The notes under the pieces: generated by a model
What the model saw: only the letters and a program-made list of their open reading frames with translations
What the model was told of the DNA's origin: nothing
Database searches by the model: none
Translations under genes and position numbers: made by a program
Shown: positions 1-8,045 of the stretch, piece by piece
How positions within the stretch are numbered: position 1 is the stretch's first letter
How the letters are laid out: each line of letters begins with the position of its first letter
From: Alistipes sp.
Lineage (GTDB): Bacteria; Bacteroidota; Bacteroidia; Bacteroidales; Rikenellaceae
Direction: 5' to 3'
Length of the DNA stretch: 64,000 nucleotides
Assembly: GCA_017474235.1 (NCBI GenBank)
Contig: JAFVIB010000042.1
Location: 1 to 64,000 of the forward strand

Positions 1-115
1 AGGCGTTCCATAATAAACGTGATTACCATAAATATAAATACCTGCGTCAAAATCGCTTGCTGCAAAAAGTTTAGGAACTGCAATTTCCGTTTGACTTAAA
101 TCTTTTTTAGCGACC
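1..115 (-). CDS. Unrecognised partial coding fragment joined to a tRNA
   Basis: One minus-strand frame stays open from the tRNA junction near 115 to the window edge, about 38 codons, ending in residues YIYGNHVYYGTP. It has no start codon of its own and no domain I can name. Its codons are strongly A/T-rich (AAA, GAT, TTA, ATT, AGT), unlike the neighbouring genes. The repeated aromatic residues resemble secreted or lipoprotein beta-structures of Firmicutes, but that is only an impression. The frame also runs open back through the tRNA half. That part is an accident of tRNA sequence and should not be read as protein. Confidence 0.35.
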
Positions 116-162
116 ACACAAGGATTTTCAGTCCTTTGCTCTACCAACTGAGCTATGGCACC
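116..162 (-). tRNA. Truncated tRNA-Phe (anticodon GAA), 5' 47 nt only
   Basis: Read on the minus strand from 162, the sequence has a normal 7-nt acceptor 5' strand (GGTGCCA), a D arm, and an anticodon stem-loop with GAA at 127-129, which is the correct distance for positions 34-36. The match stops in the variable loop at about position 47. The T arm and acceptor 3' strand are absent and are replaced by protein-like sequence. A promoter lies upstream, so this was a working gene before the break. As it stands it cannot fold into a tRNA. Confidence 0.8.
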
Positions 163-198
163 AGCGACAATCCGTAGTACTTTTCGTGATTGCGAGTG

Positions 199-206
199 CA
201 AAGGTA
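199..206 (-). promoter_or_regulatory. Promoter of the tRNA-Phe half gene
   Basis: Minus-strand -7 box TACCTTTG lies 36 bases before the tRNA 5' end. A -33 TTTG sits at 226-229 with a 19-base spacer. This is a full Bacteroidota promoter match. Confidence 0.7.
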
Positions 207-259
207 GGCAAAAAAATCTTATCTGCAAATTTTTTCAGAAAATTTTTCTAAATTTTTAT

Positions 260-267
260 TATCTTTG
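260..267 (+). promoter_or_regulatory. Promoter -7 box for the antiporter operon
   Basis: TATCTTTG lies 29 bases before the ATG at 297. The upstream stretch is T-rich but has no clear TTTG at -33. Confidence 0.55.
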
Positions 268-296
268 CGTCTGTTACAACAATTTTTTGCGATACA

Positions 297-1223
297 ATGT
301 TATTGACTTGGGTTTTGCTTGTGGTCGGTTTTGCGTTGATTACAATTGGCGCAACTTGGCTGACCAATGGTTCTGCGGCAATTGCGCAGAGGTTGAAGAT
401 TAGTGAGTATGTAATCGGTATGACCATTGTGGCGGTAGGTACTTCGTTACCGGAGCTGACGGTAAGTGTGGCTTCTACATTTGCGGGGAGTGCCGATATG
501 GCGATTGGTAATGTTGTTGGCTCAAATATATTCAACATACTATTTGTGTTGGGTATCTGTGCGCTTTTTGCACCGGTGGTATTCTCTAAGAGTAATGTCA
601 GAGTCGATATTCCGATATGTATTGCGGTGTCGGTTGGGCTTTTGCTGATGCTGTTAAATGGCAACCTTTCGCGCGTAGAGGGCATAGCGTTGTTGCTCTG
701 TTATGTAGCGATAATATACTTCTCCATCCGTGCAGGTAAGCAGGCTGATGAGAGTATAGAAGAGAGTACAAACTTTTCGTGGATTAAGTCTGTCGGAATG
801 GTTGTAGTGGGTTTCTTGGGTCTTGTTTATGGTGCAGATATAACTCTTGATTCGGCTGTAGCTATTGCGCGAGATTTGGGGGTAAGTGAGCGAGTGATTG
901 CCATAACGCTGCTTGCGGGAGGTACTTCATTGCCGGAGTTGGCAGCAAGCCTTGTGGCGATATTGAGGGGTCACGGAGCTATGGCGTTGGGTAATGTTGT
1001 CGGCTCAAATATTGCCAATATGCTGCTCATTCTTGGTAGTTGTGCCACTATTTCGCCGCTCTACATGAAGGGTATTACGATGATTGACCTGCTGACGATG
1101 GTGGGTGCAGTATTGCTGTTACTCGTTTCGGCTCTTGTTTGTGGCGATAGAAAGATTGTTCGCGGAGAGGGTATAGTTTTCCTTGCTGCGTATGTTGTTT
1201 ATATTTGGTATTTAATAGGTTAA
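297..1223 (+). CDS. yrbG: Calcium/sodium antiporter, CaCA family
   Basis: This inner-membrane cation exchanger should swap Ca2+ for Na+ or H+. It has the two alpha-repeats that define the family, in inverted halves. Repeat one has GTSLPELTVS at residues 48-57 followed by GNVVGSNIFN. Repeat two has GTSLPELAAS at 209-218 followed by GNVVGSNIAN. The conserved Glu53 and Glu214 are the expected ion ligands. The protein is about ten hydrophobic segments in 308 residues, normal for YrbG. It starts a plus-strand run with the cysteine desulfidase gene only 4 bases downstream. Its exact ion specificity cannot be read from sequence. Confidence 0.92.
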   Translation: MLLTWVLLVVGFALITIGATWLTNGSAAIAQRLKISEYVIGMTIVAVGTSLPELTVSVASTFAGSADMAIGNVVGSNIFNILFVLGICALFAPVVFSKSNVRVDIPICIAVSVGLLLMLLNGNLSRVEGIALLLCYVAIIYFSIRAGKQADESIEESTNFSWIKSVGMVVVGFLGLVYGADITLDSAVAIARDLGVSERVIAITLLAGGTSLPELAASLVAILRGHGAMALGNVVGSNIANMLLILGSCATISPLYMKGITMIDLLTMVGAVLLLLVSALVCGDRKIVRGEGIVFLAAYVVYIWYLIG

Positions 1224-1227
1224 AGAT

Positions 1228-2502
1228 ATGAATTACGCACAGATAGATGCCCTGCTTCATAGGGAGGTTATCCCTGCAATCGGCTGCACAGAGCCTATCG
1301 CTGTTTCGCTTTGTGTTGCAAAGGCTTGTGAAACTCTTGGCACTCTACCCGAAAAGATAACAGTCTCTTTGAGCCCCAATATATATAAGAATGCTATGGG
1401 CGTGGGTATTCCTAATACAGGAATGACAGGTCTGCCTATCGCAGTAGCGCTGGGTGCTATTGCAGGTCGCTCGGAGTACGAGTTGGAGGTGCTCAAGGAT
1501 GCCGATAGCAGTGCCGTAGAGCGTGCAAAGGACTATCTTGAGAGTGCCGATATAAAGATTGACATTGATCGTCAGACAAAGCAGATGCTCTATATACGCG
1601 TCGAGGTGGCTGCGGCTGAGGATTGTGCAGTAGCCGTTATCGAGGGTGCGCATACCAATTTTACACTTGTGAGCCGCAATAATGAGGTGATATTTAGCGC
1701 GACAGCAGAGGGTAATAGCAGCGCAGCAGAGCAGGCAGACGAGAGCCTGACAATGCGCGATGTATATGAGTATGCTACCACTGTTCCGCTTGAGCAGATT
1801 GAGTGGCTCAAGGAGGCTGAGAAGATGAATATATCGGCAGCGGAGGTCTCTTTTACGGGGAGCTATGGTCACGGCTTGGGTCGTCTGATGAATGATAATG
1901 CGAAGGTGTCGATTTTTGGAGATACGCTCTTTACAAAGATTCTTGCCTATACAAGTGGTGCTTGTGATGCTCGAATGAGTGGTGCAATGGTGCCTGTGAT
2001 GAGCAATTCAGGTAGTGGTAATCAGGGTATATCGGCAACTGTGCCGGTGGTGGTCTTTGGTCGCGAGAAGGGCGTGAGTGAGGAGAAACTGTTGCGTGCA
2101 TTGGCATTGAGCCACCTTACTGTGGTATATATCAAGCAGAGCTTAGGACGATTGTCGGCACTTTGCGGTTGCGTTGTTGCTGCGACAGGCTCAAGTTGTG
2201 GTATTACATACCTTATGGGTGGAGAGTTTAGAGAGGTCTGCTTTGCTGTCAAGAATATGGTTGCAAACCTTACAGGAATGATTTGTGACGGAGCAAAGCC
2301 GAGCTGCTCACTTAAGGTTACAAGTGGTGTATCTACGGCTGTGCTGTCGGCTGTGCTTGCTGTTGAGCAGCGTTATACAACATCATTGGAGGGTATTATC
2401 GACGATGATGTGGATAAGTGTATTACAAATCTTACTAATATCGGTCGTAACGGTATGCGTGAGACGGATAAACTTATTCTTGAGATAATGACTACAAAAT
2501 AA
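1228..2502 (+). CDS. cyuA: L-cysteine desulfidase / serine dehydratase alpha-type (UPF0597)
   Basis: This cytoplasmic iron-sulfur enzyme family breaks L-cysteine into pyruvate, ammonia and sulfide. The 424-residue length fits UPF0597 (YhaM/CyuA). Cysteines expected to hold the [4Fe-4S] cluster are visible in the N-terminal GCTEP (Cys20), in CGCVVAATGSSCG, and in the later MICDGAKPSCSLK. The glycine-rich GSGNQGISATVPV stretch is also typical. Its stop codon overlaps the next start as TAATG, so it is co-translated with the first histidine phosphatase. An alternative substrate such as serine is possible; I favour cysteine because the cysteine pattern matches the desulfidase group. Confidence 0.85.
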   Translation: MNYAQIDALLHREVIPAIGCTEPIAVSLCVAKACETLGTLPEKITVSLSPNIYKNAMGVGIPNTGMTGLPIAVALGAIAGRSEYELEVLKDADSSAVERAKDYLESADIKIDIDRQTKQMLYIRVEVAAAEDCAVAVIEGAHTNFTLVSRNNEVIFSATAEGNSSAAEQADESLTMRDVYEYATTVPLEQIEWLKEAEKMNISAAEVSFTGSYGHGLGRLMNDNAKVSIFGDTLFTKILAYTSGACDARMSGAMVPVMSNSGSGNQGISATVPVVVFGREKGVSEEKLLRALALSHLTVVYIKQSLGRLSALCGCVVAATGSSCGITYLMGGEFREVCFAVKNMVANLTGMICDGAKPSCSLKVTSGVSTAVLSAVLAVEQRYTTSLEGIIDDDVDKCITNLTNIGRNGMRETDKLILEIMTTK

Positions 2503-3758
2503 TGAGAACACTACTTATACTCCTTTTTACTGCGTTCTGTTTAACCACTACTGCGCAGACAACAGCAGAGATAAAAGCGTTTGACGATAACTATAAATAT
2601 GAACTCTATCGCCCATATCCGGTAGAGTACATAGACAGCCACCTTACGGCTGCACCTAAGGGTTATAAACCATTCTATATCAGCCATCTGTCACGCCACG
2701 GCTCGCGCTGGCATTCGAGTAGCAAGAGTTATACATATCCTGTAAGCGTACTTGCTGCGGCGGATAAGGCTGGGGAGCTGACAGAGCTTGGTAAGCGTTA
2801 CTATGCTGATGCGCAAAAGATGGCAACCGATGCCGAGAACCGCTCCGGTGAGTTGTCGCCGATAGGCTTTGAGCAGCATCGTACAATTGCCGAGCGAATG
2901 GTAAAAAACTTTCCGGAGATATTTCATAAGGGTTGTTATATAGATTGCCGCTCGACGACCGTTCCGCGCTGCATTTTGAGTATGGCATCGGCTGTAAGGC
3001 AGATTACCAAAATGGTGCCTACGGCAGTTATCCGTATGGAGTCGAGCGATGATAATCGCTATATGAAACCCTATAAAGGTCTTAACTCGGTCAAGAATGA
3101 GTTGGAGCTGTTGAGCGACTCGCTTCAGAGTGCCTATCTGCCTGATTATCGTCCATTTATGGAGCGCATATTTACAAAAGAGCAGAGAGTGGACTGTGAG
3201 CGATTCTTCTACTACTCATTTATGCTCAGCGCGATTTTAGGCTCTACCGATGTTGAGGGTGTGGATAATCTCGACTATCTCTTTACAGAGGATGAGCGCG
3301 CTCAGTTGTGGCGTGCATCAAATATCCGTCGTTATGCTCTCACCGGTCCGTCAAAGCCTTATGGAGATGTAATAGTGTCGGGCATATATCCGTTTGTGGA
3401 GAATGTTATAACTACCGCCGACAGAGCCATTGAGCAGGGCGATGAGCAGGCAACGCTTCGCTTTGCGCACGATGTTACGGTAATTCCGTTTGCTGCAATA
3501 CTTGGTATCAAGTGCGCCAATACGGTCAGTGACGATTGGGCAAATATCGGCTACAAGTGGCGTATCAATGAGGTTACCCCTATGGGAGCCAATATACAGA
3601 TGATATTCTATCGCAGTAAGCGTAGCGACGAGATTCTTGTTAAGATTATGCACAACGAGAGAGAGCAGATTCTTGACAGCTCTGTGGCAACACCTATTGA
3701 GAGTGTCTATTATCGTTGGGAGGATATCAGAGAGTACTTGCAGTCAAAAATCAGATAG
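2502..3758 (+). CDS. Secreted histidine acid phosphatase (MINPP/phytase-like), copy 1
   Basis: This is a branch-2 histidine phosphatase, the group that includes the Bacteroides inositol polyphosphate phosphatase and phytases. A signal peptide covers residues 1-19 (MRTLLILLF...TTAQ), so the protein is exported. The catalytic RHGSR motif is at 65-69 (His66 is the phosphate acceptor) and the proton-donor HD pair is at 323-324. The length of 418 residues is normal. A close paralogue follows immediately, overlapping in sequence context. Substrate could be phytate or another phosphomonoester; nothing in the sequence settles this. Confidence 0.88.
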   Translation: MRTLLILLFTAFCLTTTAQTTAEIKAFDDNYKYELYRPYPVEYIDSHLTAAPKGYKPFYISHLSRHGSRWHSSSKSYTYPVSVLAAADKAGELTELGKRYYADAQKMATDAENRSGELSPIGFEQHRTIAERMVKNFPEIFHKGCYIDCRSTTVPRCILSMASAVRQITKMVPTAVIRMESSDDNRYMKPYKGLNSVKNELELLSDSLQSAYLPDYRPFMERIFTKEQRVDCERFFYYSFMLSAILGSTDVEGVDNLDYLFTEDERAQLWRASNIRRYALTGPSKPYGDVIVSGIYPFVENVITTADRAIEQGDEQATLRFAHDVTVIPFAAILGIKCANTVSDDWANIGYKWRINEVTPMGANIQMIFYRSKRSDEILVKIMHNEREQILDSSVATPIESVYYRWEDIREYLQSKIR

Positions 3759-3760
3759 AT

Positions 3761-5101
3761 ATGAGATATAGAGTTTTAACCCTTTTGCTGTCAGCCTTTG
3801 TATTTACAGCTTCGGCACAGAGGCTCGATGCAGCATTTTTTGAGGCTAATCCTGATGCAGCGGGTGGTATATACTATACCTACCGATTTACGCCGACAGT
3901 AGAGACTGATGTTCCGAATGGTTATAAGCCGTTCTATATCAGCCACTTTGGTCGCCACGGCTCACGCTGGCACGCCTCAAAGGGGGTATATACTAATACT
4001 CAGGCTCTGCTTGCTAAGGCTGCAAAGGAGGGTGCGCTGACAGGGTTTGGAGAGAAGATTTATGCTGTTGTGGATGATGTGGCAAAGCGAGCTCGTGGTC
4101 GCGAGGCAGAGTTGTCGCCACAGGGCGTGTCAGAGCATCGCGGCATAGCCGAGCGTATGTATCGCAACTTTCCGAAACTCTTTAAGGGTAAAGATGCCTT
4201 TGTAGAGAGCCGCTCTTCGGATGTTCCACGCTGCGTGTTGAGTATGGCAGCATTTAACGAGCGACTGAAGGAGCTTAATCCGAAACTGAAAATTTATCGT
4301 ACCACAAACGATTCGGTGCAGGTCTATTGCCGCCCATCTTATGGTCGAAAGTCGATAGCCAATCAGGCTCACGGAGTTGCAAATGCAATGATTAATGCCA
4401 AAATTGCAGAGCTGTTACCACAAATTGCTCCGCGACTCTTTACGGCTGAGTTTATTGCAGCACAGGATAGCGCAAAGTTCTTCTCACCGATGCGTACGCT
4501 CTTCTACCTATCTGTATGTATGCAGGGTACAGAGGGAGATGTTCGTATTCACGAGATATTTACAGGTGCAGAGCGCGCGGCTATATGGGAGCAGATAAAT
4601 AAAGAGCGTTACGCAACTTATGGCGCATCTACTCGCTGGGGTGATGCCATTTTGGGAGATGGCGCAAACCTTTTGAATGAGGTTGTGCGCGATGCTGATG
4701 ACCTTATTGCAGCGGTGAATAGGGGAGAGCAACCTCGTACGGCTTTCCTTAGATTTGGTCACGACTATACGGTTATTTCAATTCTTGCAGTGATGCAGGT
4801 TGAGGGTAAGAGTGCCCGTGTTGAGGATTTTGATAAGTTGAAGGATGAGTGGGTCGATTTTATTGTTACCCCTATGGCTACGAATTTGCAGTGGATATTC
4901 TACCGCAATCGTGAGGGTAAGGTGCTTGTCAAGCTGCTGCATAATGAGCAGGAGTGTCGTCTGCCAATAGACTCTCCGACCGCTCCATACTACGAGTGGG
5001 AGCAACTGCGTGACTTCTTCAACTCCCGCATCGCCGAAATCGCAGCTCTTCCGGCTGTTCAAGCCCTCCCCAAAGATCGCTTCTACACTGTAGGAAAGTA
5101 G
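3761..5101 (+). CDS. Secreted histidine acid phosphatase (MINPP/phytase-like), copy 2
   Basis: This is a paralogue of the preceding gene. I chose the ATG at 3761, just after the upstream stop, because it begins a clean signal peptide (MRYRVLTLLLSAFVFTASAQ). The in-frame ATG at 3716 would place 15 residues of upstream-gene overlap before it. The RHGSR motif again falls at residues 65-69 and a later RFGHDYTV carries the HD pair. The protein is 446 residues, with a longer C-terminal tail (about 30 residues) than copy 1. The two genes share a two-base gap, which suggests tandem duplication followed by divergence and possibly different phosphate positions or substrates. Confidence 0.87.
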   Translation: MRYRVLTLLLSAFVFTASAQRLDAAFFEANPDAAGGIYYTYRFTPTVETDVPNGYKPFYISHFGRHGSRWHASKGVYTNTQALLAKAAKEGALTGFGEKIYAVVDDVAKRARGREAELSPQGVSEHRGIAERMYRNFPKLFKGKDAFVESRSSDVPRCVLSMAAFNERLKELNPKLKIYRTTNDSVQVYCRPSYGRKSIANQAHGVANAMINAKIAELLPQIAPRLFTAEFIAAQDSAKFFSPMRTLFYLSVCMQGTEGDVRIHEIFTGAERAAIWEQINKERYATYGASTRWGDAILGDGANLLNEVVRDADDLIAAVNRGEQPRTAFLRFGHDYTVISILAVMQVEGKSARVEDFDKLKDEWVDFIVTPMATNLQWIFYRNREGKVLVKLLHNEQECRLPIDSPTAPYYEWEQLRDFFNSRIAEIAALPAVQALPKDRFYTVGK

Positions 5102-5141
5102 TGAGATGATAATTTAGAAACTGTTTATTCATTATATTTCG

Positions 5142-6422
5142 ATGAGACATCCGGATTGGAGTTATAAGGCTGTGCTGTATGAGATGAACATTAGACAGCT
5201 TACTGCAGAGGGTAATTTGCGTGCTGCGACAGAGCACTTGACTCGGTTGAAAGAGTTGGGTGTGGATGTTGTGTGGCTGATGCCTATCTATCCTATCGGA
5301 AAGGTCGAGCGAAAGGGCTCTTTGGGCTCATACTATTCGGTGGCTGACTATTGTGGCATAAGCGAGGAGATGGGTACCTTTGAGGACCTTGACGCTTTTG
5401 TTACCGAGGCTCACCGTTTAGGTATGAAGGTAATTCTCGATTGGGTGGCAAATCATACCGCTCGAGATGCTAAATGGCTCACTGATAAGCCTTTGGATTG
5501 GTATAAGAGAGATGAAAACGGCGAGGCTCTTGTTCCGTGGGATTGGAGCGACACGGCGCAGCTGAACTATGATAACCGTGATGTTTGGCAGGGACAGATT
5601 GACGCAATGAAGTTTTGGATTGTCAACCATAATATCGACGGTTTCCGTTGTGATATGGCTATGCTTGTGCCGATAGAGTTTTGGCAGGTTGTCCGCTTCA
5701 ATCTTCAGCAGATTAAACCCGACATCTTTCTGCTTGCCGAGGCTGAGGAGGATAATATATTCCAAAATGCCTTTGATGCCTGTTATTCGTGGCGACTACA
5801 CCACGCAATGTGCGATGTGGCAAAGAGTAATACTCGCGTATGGACACTGCGTGAGACTATACACGCCGATATGCGCCGCTTTCCAAAGTGGTCTATGCGT
5901 ATGACCTTTACATCTAATCACGACGAAAATTCGTGGTCAGGCAGTGAATTTACCCGCTTTGGAGATGCGTTAGAGCCTATGTCGGCACTCTCTTTTTTGC
6001 TGCCTAATGCTCTGCCACTGATATATACCGGACAGGAGTTCGGCTATGACCACTCCTTCTCATTCTTTGAGCGCGATGCAATGCCTTCTATGGAGAGCAA
6101 TAGCTATACAGAGTTCTACAAGAAGATGTGTACCCTCTATCATAGCCATAAGGCACTGCACTCGGCAAATGAGGGCGGTAGTTTTATCGAGATAAATAAT
6201 AATGCTCCTGACTGCCTGCTGACATTTGTCCGCGAGAAGGATGATGACCGCGTTGTAGTAATTGCCAACTTGTCACCATATACAGTCTTTTGCGACTTCC
6301 ACACAGGCATTTATGCCGGCGAATACCGTGATGCTATGCAAGACCAGCCGACAACTCTCTATGAGCATTTGTGGGGGGATATAGCACCTTGGAGCTACAA
6401 AATTCTGGTAAAAAGAGGTTGA
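5142..6422 (+). CDS. GH13 alpha-amylase-family enzyme, cytoplasmic
   Basis: This is a glycoside hydrolase of family 13 with all four conserved regions. Region I is DWVANH at residues 100-105; region II is GFRCD with nucleophile Asp171; region III is FLLAE with acid/base Glu200; region IV is SNHDE with Asp261. There is no signal peptide, so it acts on intracellular alpha-glucans such as glycogen or maltodextrins. At 426 residues it is compact and has no extra carbohydrate-binding domain. It follows the phosphatases after 40 bases and its stop codon lies inside the left arm of a 16-bp inverted repeat. Exact specificity is unknown. Confidence 0.9.
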   Translation: MRHPDWSYKAVLYEMNIRQLTAEGNLRAATEHLTRLKELGVDVVWLMPIYPIGKVERKGSLGSYYSVADYCGISEEMGTFEDLDAFVTEAHRLGMKVILDWVANHTARDAKWLTDKPLDWYKRDENGEALVPWDWSDTAQLNYDNRDVWQGQIDAMKFWIVNHNIDGFRCDMAMLVPIEFWQVVRFNLQQIKPDIFLLAEAEEDNIFQNAFDACYSWRLHHAMCDVAKSNTRVWTLRETIHADMRRFPKWSMRMTFTSNHDENSWSGSEFTRFGDALEPMSALSFLLPNALPLIYTGQEFGYDHSFSFFERDAMPSMESNSYTEFYKKMCTLYHSHKALHSANEGGSFIEINNNAPDCLLTFVREKDDDRVVVIANLSPYTVFCDFHTGIYAGEYRDAMQDQPTTLYEHLWGDIAPWSYKILVKRG

Positions 6423-6534
6423 ATAAAAAGTGTATTTTGTCGTTACGCTCGTGCTCAAAATGCTCATTTACTACTTGTAAACTCCGCTTTTTCGCGCTTC
6501 GCAAGCCTAAAACTACAGCTTTTTATTCAACCTC
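6415..6534. repeat. Long inverted repeat with 16-bp perfect arms
   Basis: GAGGTTGAATAAAAAG at 6415-6430 and its exact complement at 6519-6534 enclose 88 bases. The inner sequence pairs partly near the arms (tgta/taca, tttt/aaaa). It lies between convergent genes and overlaps the GH13 stop codon. It may serve as a two-way terminator, or be a small mobile palindrome. Confidence 0.75.
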
Positions 6535-6542
6535 AGGGGAAT

Positions 6543-7100
6543 TTATAACAACATGCCGACCAATATCATGGCAATCTGTATGGCAATAAAGACGAGTATT
6601 GCCTTCCAGCCTCTTACATTGCAGCTGACAGAGAAGGCGTTATAGTTCCAAATGTAGAATAGTATTAGGCAGAAGGTGCTCCAAATGCCGTATATCAGCA
6701 TCGGGGTTTGTGATGCCATATCCGGTACTGCGCCCGATTGGAGTGCAGATAGCATCTCAAGGGTGCTACTTACCACTGCGGGCAGGAGCATCGGTGCTAT
6801 CATCATCAGAAGTATAAGTTGCGCAAAGGCAGTGGTACCGAGGATGTCGATAATGCGGATTTTAGACTTTGAGAGCACCACTCCGCAGAGGTAGAGTAGT
6901 AGCGCGGGCAACAACCACCAGACAATCTGCATTGCAAATACATACCATAGTGGAGCGTCTGCCATACCTATATGTATATAGCTGTCCTGAATATAATTAC
7001 CACTATAGAGCATAAGTGCCGAGGCTACAATAAAAATTAGACCCATTATCAGAGCCTTCACACCGGCAATGTAACGGAAGGGGTTAAATAGAGCTTTCAT
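6543..7100 (-). CDS. Yip1-like multi-pass membrane protein
   Basis: This is a 185-residue membrane protein with about five hydrophobic segments, beginning MKALFNPFRYIAGVKALIMG. The overall pattern resembles the Yip1 domain family found across Bacteroidota. No catalytic motif is visible. Its start lies 17 bases inside the end of the DUF2089 gene, so translation of the two is likely coupled. This pairing of a zinc-ribbon DUF2089 protein with a Yip1-like protein is familiar in the phylum, but the function is not known. A role in envelope or membrane homeostasis is only a guess. Confidence 0.7.
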   Translation of the reverse strand: MKALFNPFRYIAGVKALIMGLIFIVASALMLYSGNYIQDSYIHIGMADAPLWYVFAMQIVWWLLPALLLYLCGVVLSKSKIRIIDILGTTAFAQLILLMMIAPMLLPAVVSSTLEMLSALQSGAVPDMASQTPMLIYGIWSTFCLILFYIWNYNAFSVSCNVRGWKAILVFIAIQIAMILVGMLL

Positions 7101-7368
7101 AGTTTTGTAATTTAGAGATTATTTCATCAAGAATATTGCGCACGGTAGGGTAACTAAGCCCCATATCGGCAGCCATCTGCTTTAATGAGCCACTGCAAAG
7201 GATAAATGCCGTGACAAACTGCTGCTCCTCGGCACTGAGCCGCAGAACGGGATGAATGGCAAAATCGCCATTAACAGTAGTGTCACACTCAGCGCAGTGT
7301 AGGCTCTTTACGCTCAGCTGCCCGCCACAAGATGGGCAAATGGTCGGAAAATTCTTCTTTGTTGTCAT
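7084..7368 (-). CDS. DUF2089-family zinc-ribbon/HTH protein
   Basis: This small 94-residue protein has an N-terminal zinc ribbon, CPSCGGQ then CAEC, at about residues 11-31. A C-terminal helix-turn-helix-like region reads MAADMGLSYPTVRNILDEI. This matches DUF2089, presumed DNA-binding regulators. It overlaps the downstream membrane-protein gene, which it may control. It has its own promoter just beyond the Rnf operon terminator. The regulatory role is inferred from the fold only. Confidence 0.8.
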   Translation of the reverse strand: MTTKKNFPTICPSCGGQLSVKSLHCAECDTTVNGDFAIHPVLRLSAEEQQFVTAFILCSGSLKQMAADMGLSYPTVRNILDEIISKLQNYESSI

Positions 7369-7388
7369 TTGTTAATATTGATTTTTAA

Positions 7389-7396
7389 CAAAGTTA
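7389..7396 (-). promoter_or_regulatory. Promoter of the DUF2089-Yip1 pair
   Basis: Minus-strand TAACTTTG with a TTG 20 bases upstream at 7417-7419. The -33 element sits inside the stem of the Rnf operon terminator. Confidence 0.6.
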
Positions 7397-7410
7397 AATA
7401 ATGTTTAAAT

Positions 7411-7457
7411 AAAAAGCAAGAGATTGTTTATTTTATTAAACAATCTCTTGCTTTTTT
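7411..7457. terminator. Bidirectional terminator after the Rnf operon
   Basis: A 15-bp perfect stem (7416-7430 with 7437-7451) and a 6-base loop are flanked by A5 and T6, so it has a U tract on both strands. It ends the minus-strand rnf operon. Confidence 0.9.
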
Positions 7458-7472
7458 ATCTATCTTAGATGA

Positions 7473-8045
7473 CTATACAAGTCCGCTGAAGCCCATAAAT
7501 GCCATAGCGAGCAGGGCGGCAGTGATAAGGGCGATAGGTACGCCTTGGAACACCTTTGGAACCTCCTCAAACTCCATACGCTCGCGCAGACCTGCAAAGA
7601 TAACAAGTGCAACAGCAAAGCCAAGAGCGGTAGATACACTATATACAAGACCCTCAAGCAGACCGTACTCCTTCTGCACCATCAGCAGAGCCACGCCAAG
7701 CACAGCACAGTTTGTAGTGATAAGTGGAAGGAAGATGCCAAGTGCCTGATAGAGTGCAGGAGATACCTTTTTAAGCATAATCTCAACCATCTGCACAAGG
7801 GCTGCGATGACGAGGATAAAGACGATAGTCTGCATAAACTCGATACCAAGTGGCGCGAGAATATACTCCTGAATGAGCCATACTACGATTGACGAGAGTG
7901 CCATAACAAATGTCACAGCCGCACCCATACCCATACTTGTCTCAACCTTTGAAGATACTCCGAGGAAAGGACAGATGCCGAGGAACTGCGCCAGGACAAC
8001 ATTATTTACGAAAATCGCACCGATAATTATTGCAAAATACTCCAT
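7473..8045 (-). CDS. rnfA: Rnf complex subunit RnfA
   Basis: This is an integral membrane subunit of the ferredoxin:NAD+ oxidoreductase, which couples electron transfer to Na+ or H+ export. It has 190 residues and six hydrophobic segments. The signature NNVVLAQFLGICPFLGVS near the N-terminus is diagnostic for RnfA/NqrE. RnfA and RnfE form a pseudo-symmetric pair in the membrane, expected to hold an iron-sulfur site through cysteines such as the one in GICPF. It is the last gene of the operon and its start abuts the end of rnfE. A strong terminator follows. Confidence 0.95.
   Translation of the reverse strand: MEYFAIIIGAIFVNNVVLAQFLGICPFLGVSSKVETSMGMGAAVTFVMALSSIVVWLIQEYILAPLGIEFMQTIVFILVIAALVQMVEIMLKKVSPALYQALGIFLPLITTNCAVLGVALLMVQKEYGLLEGLVYSVSTALGFAVALVIFAGLRERMEFEEVPKVFQGVPIALITAALLAMAFMGFSGLV

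Noticed and set aside
116..162. Coding frame running through the tRNA half
   Set aside because: Intact tRNA-Phe sequences have this same accidental open frame; it is not evidence that the foreign fragment's gene extends there.
155..403. Open frame of 82 codons over the tRNA upstream region and the start of the antiporter
   Set aside because: It crosses the tRNA promoter and the antiporter start in another frame and has no protein-like composition.
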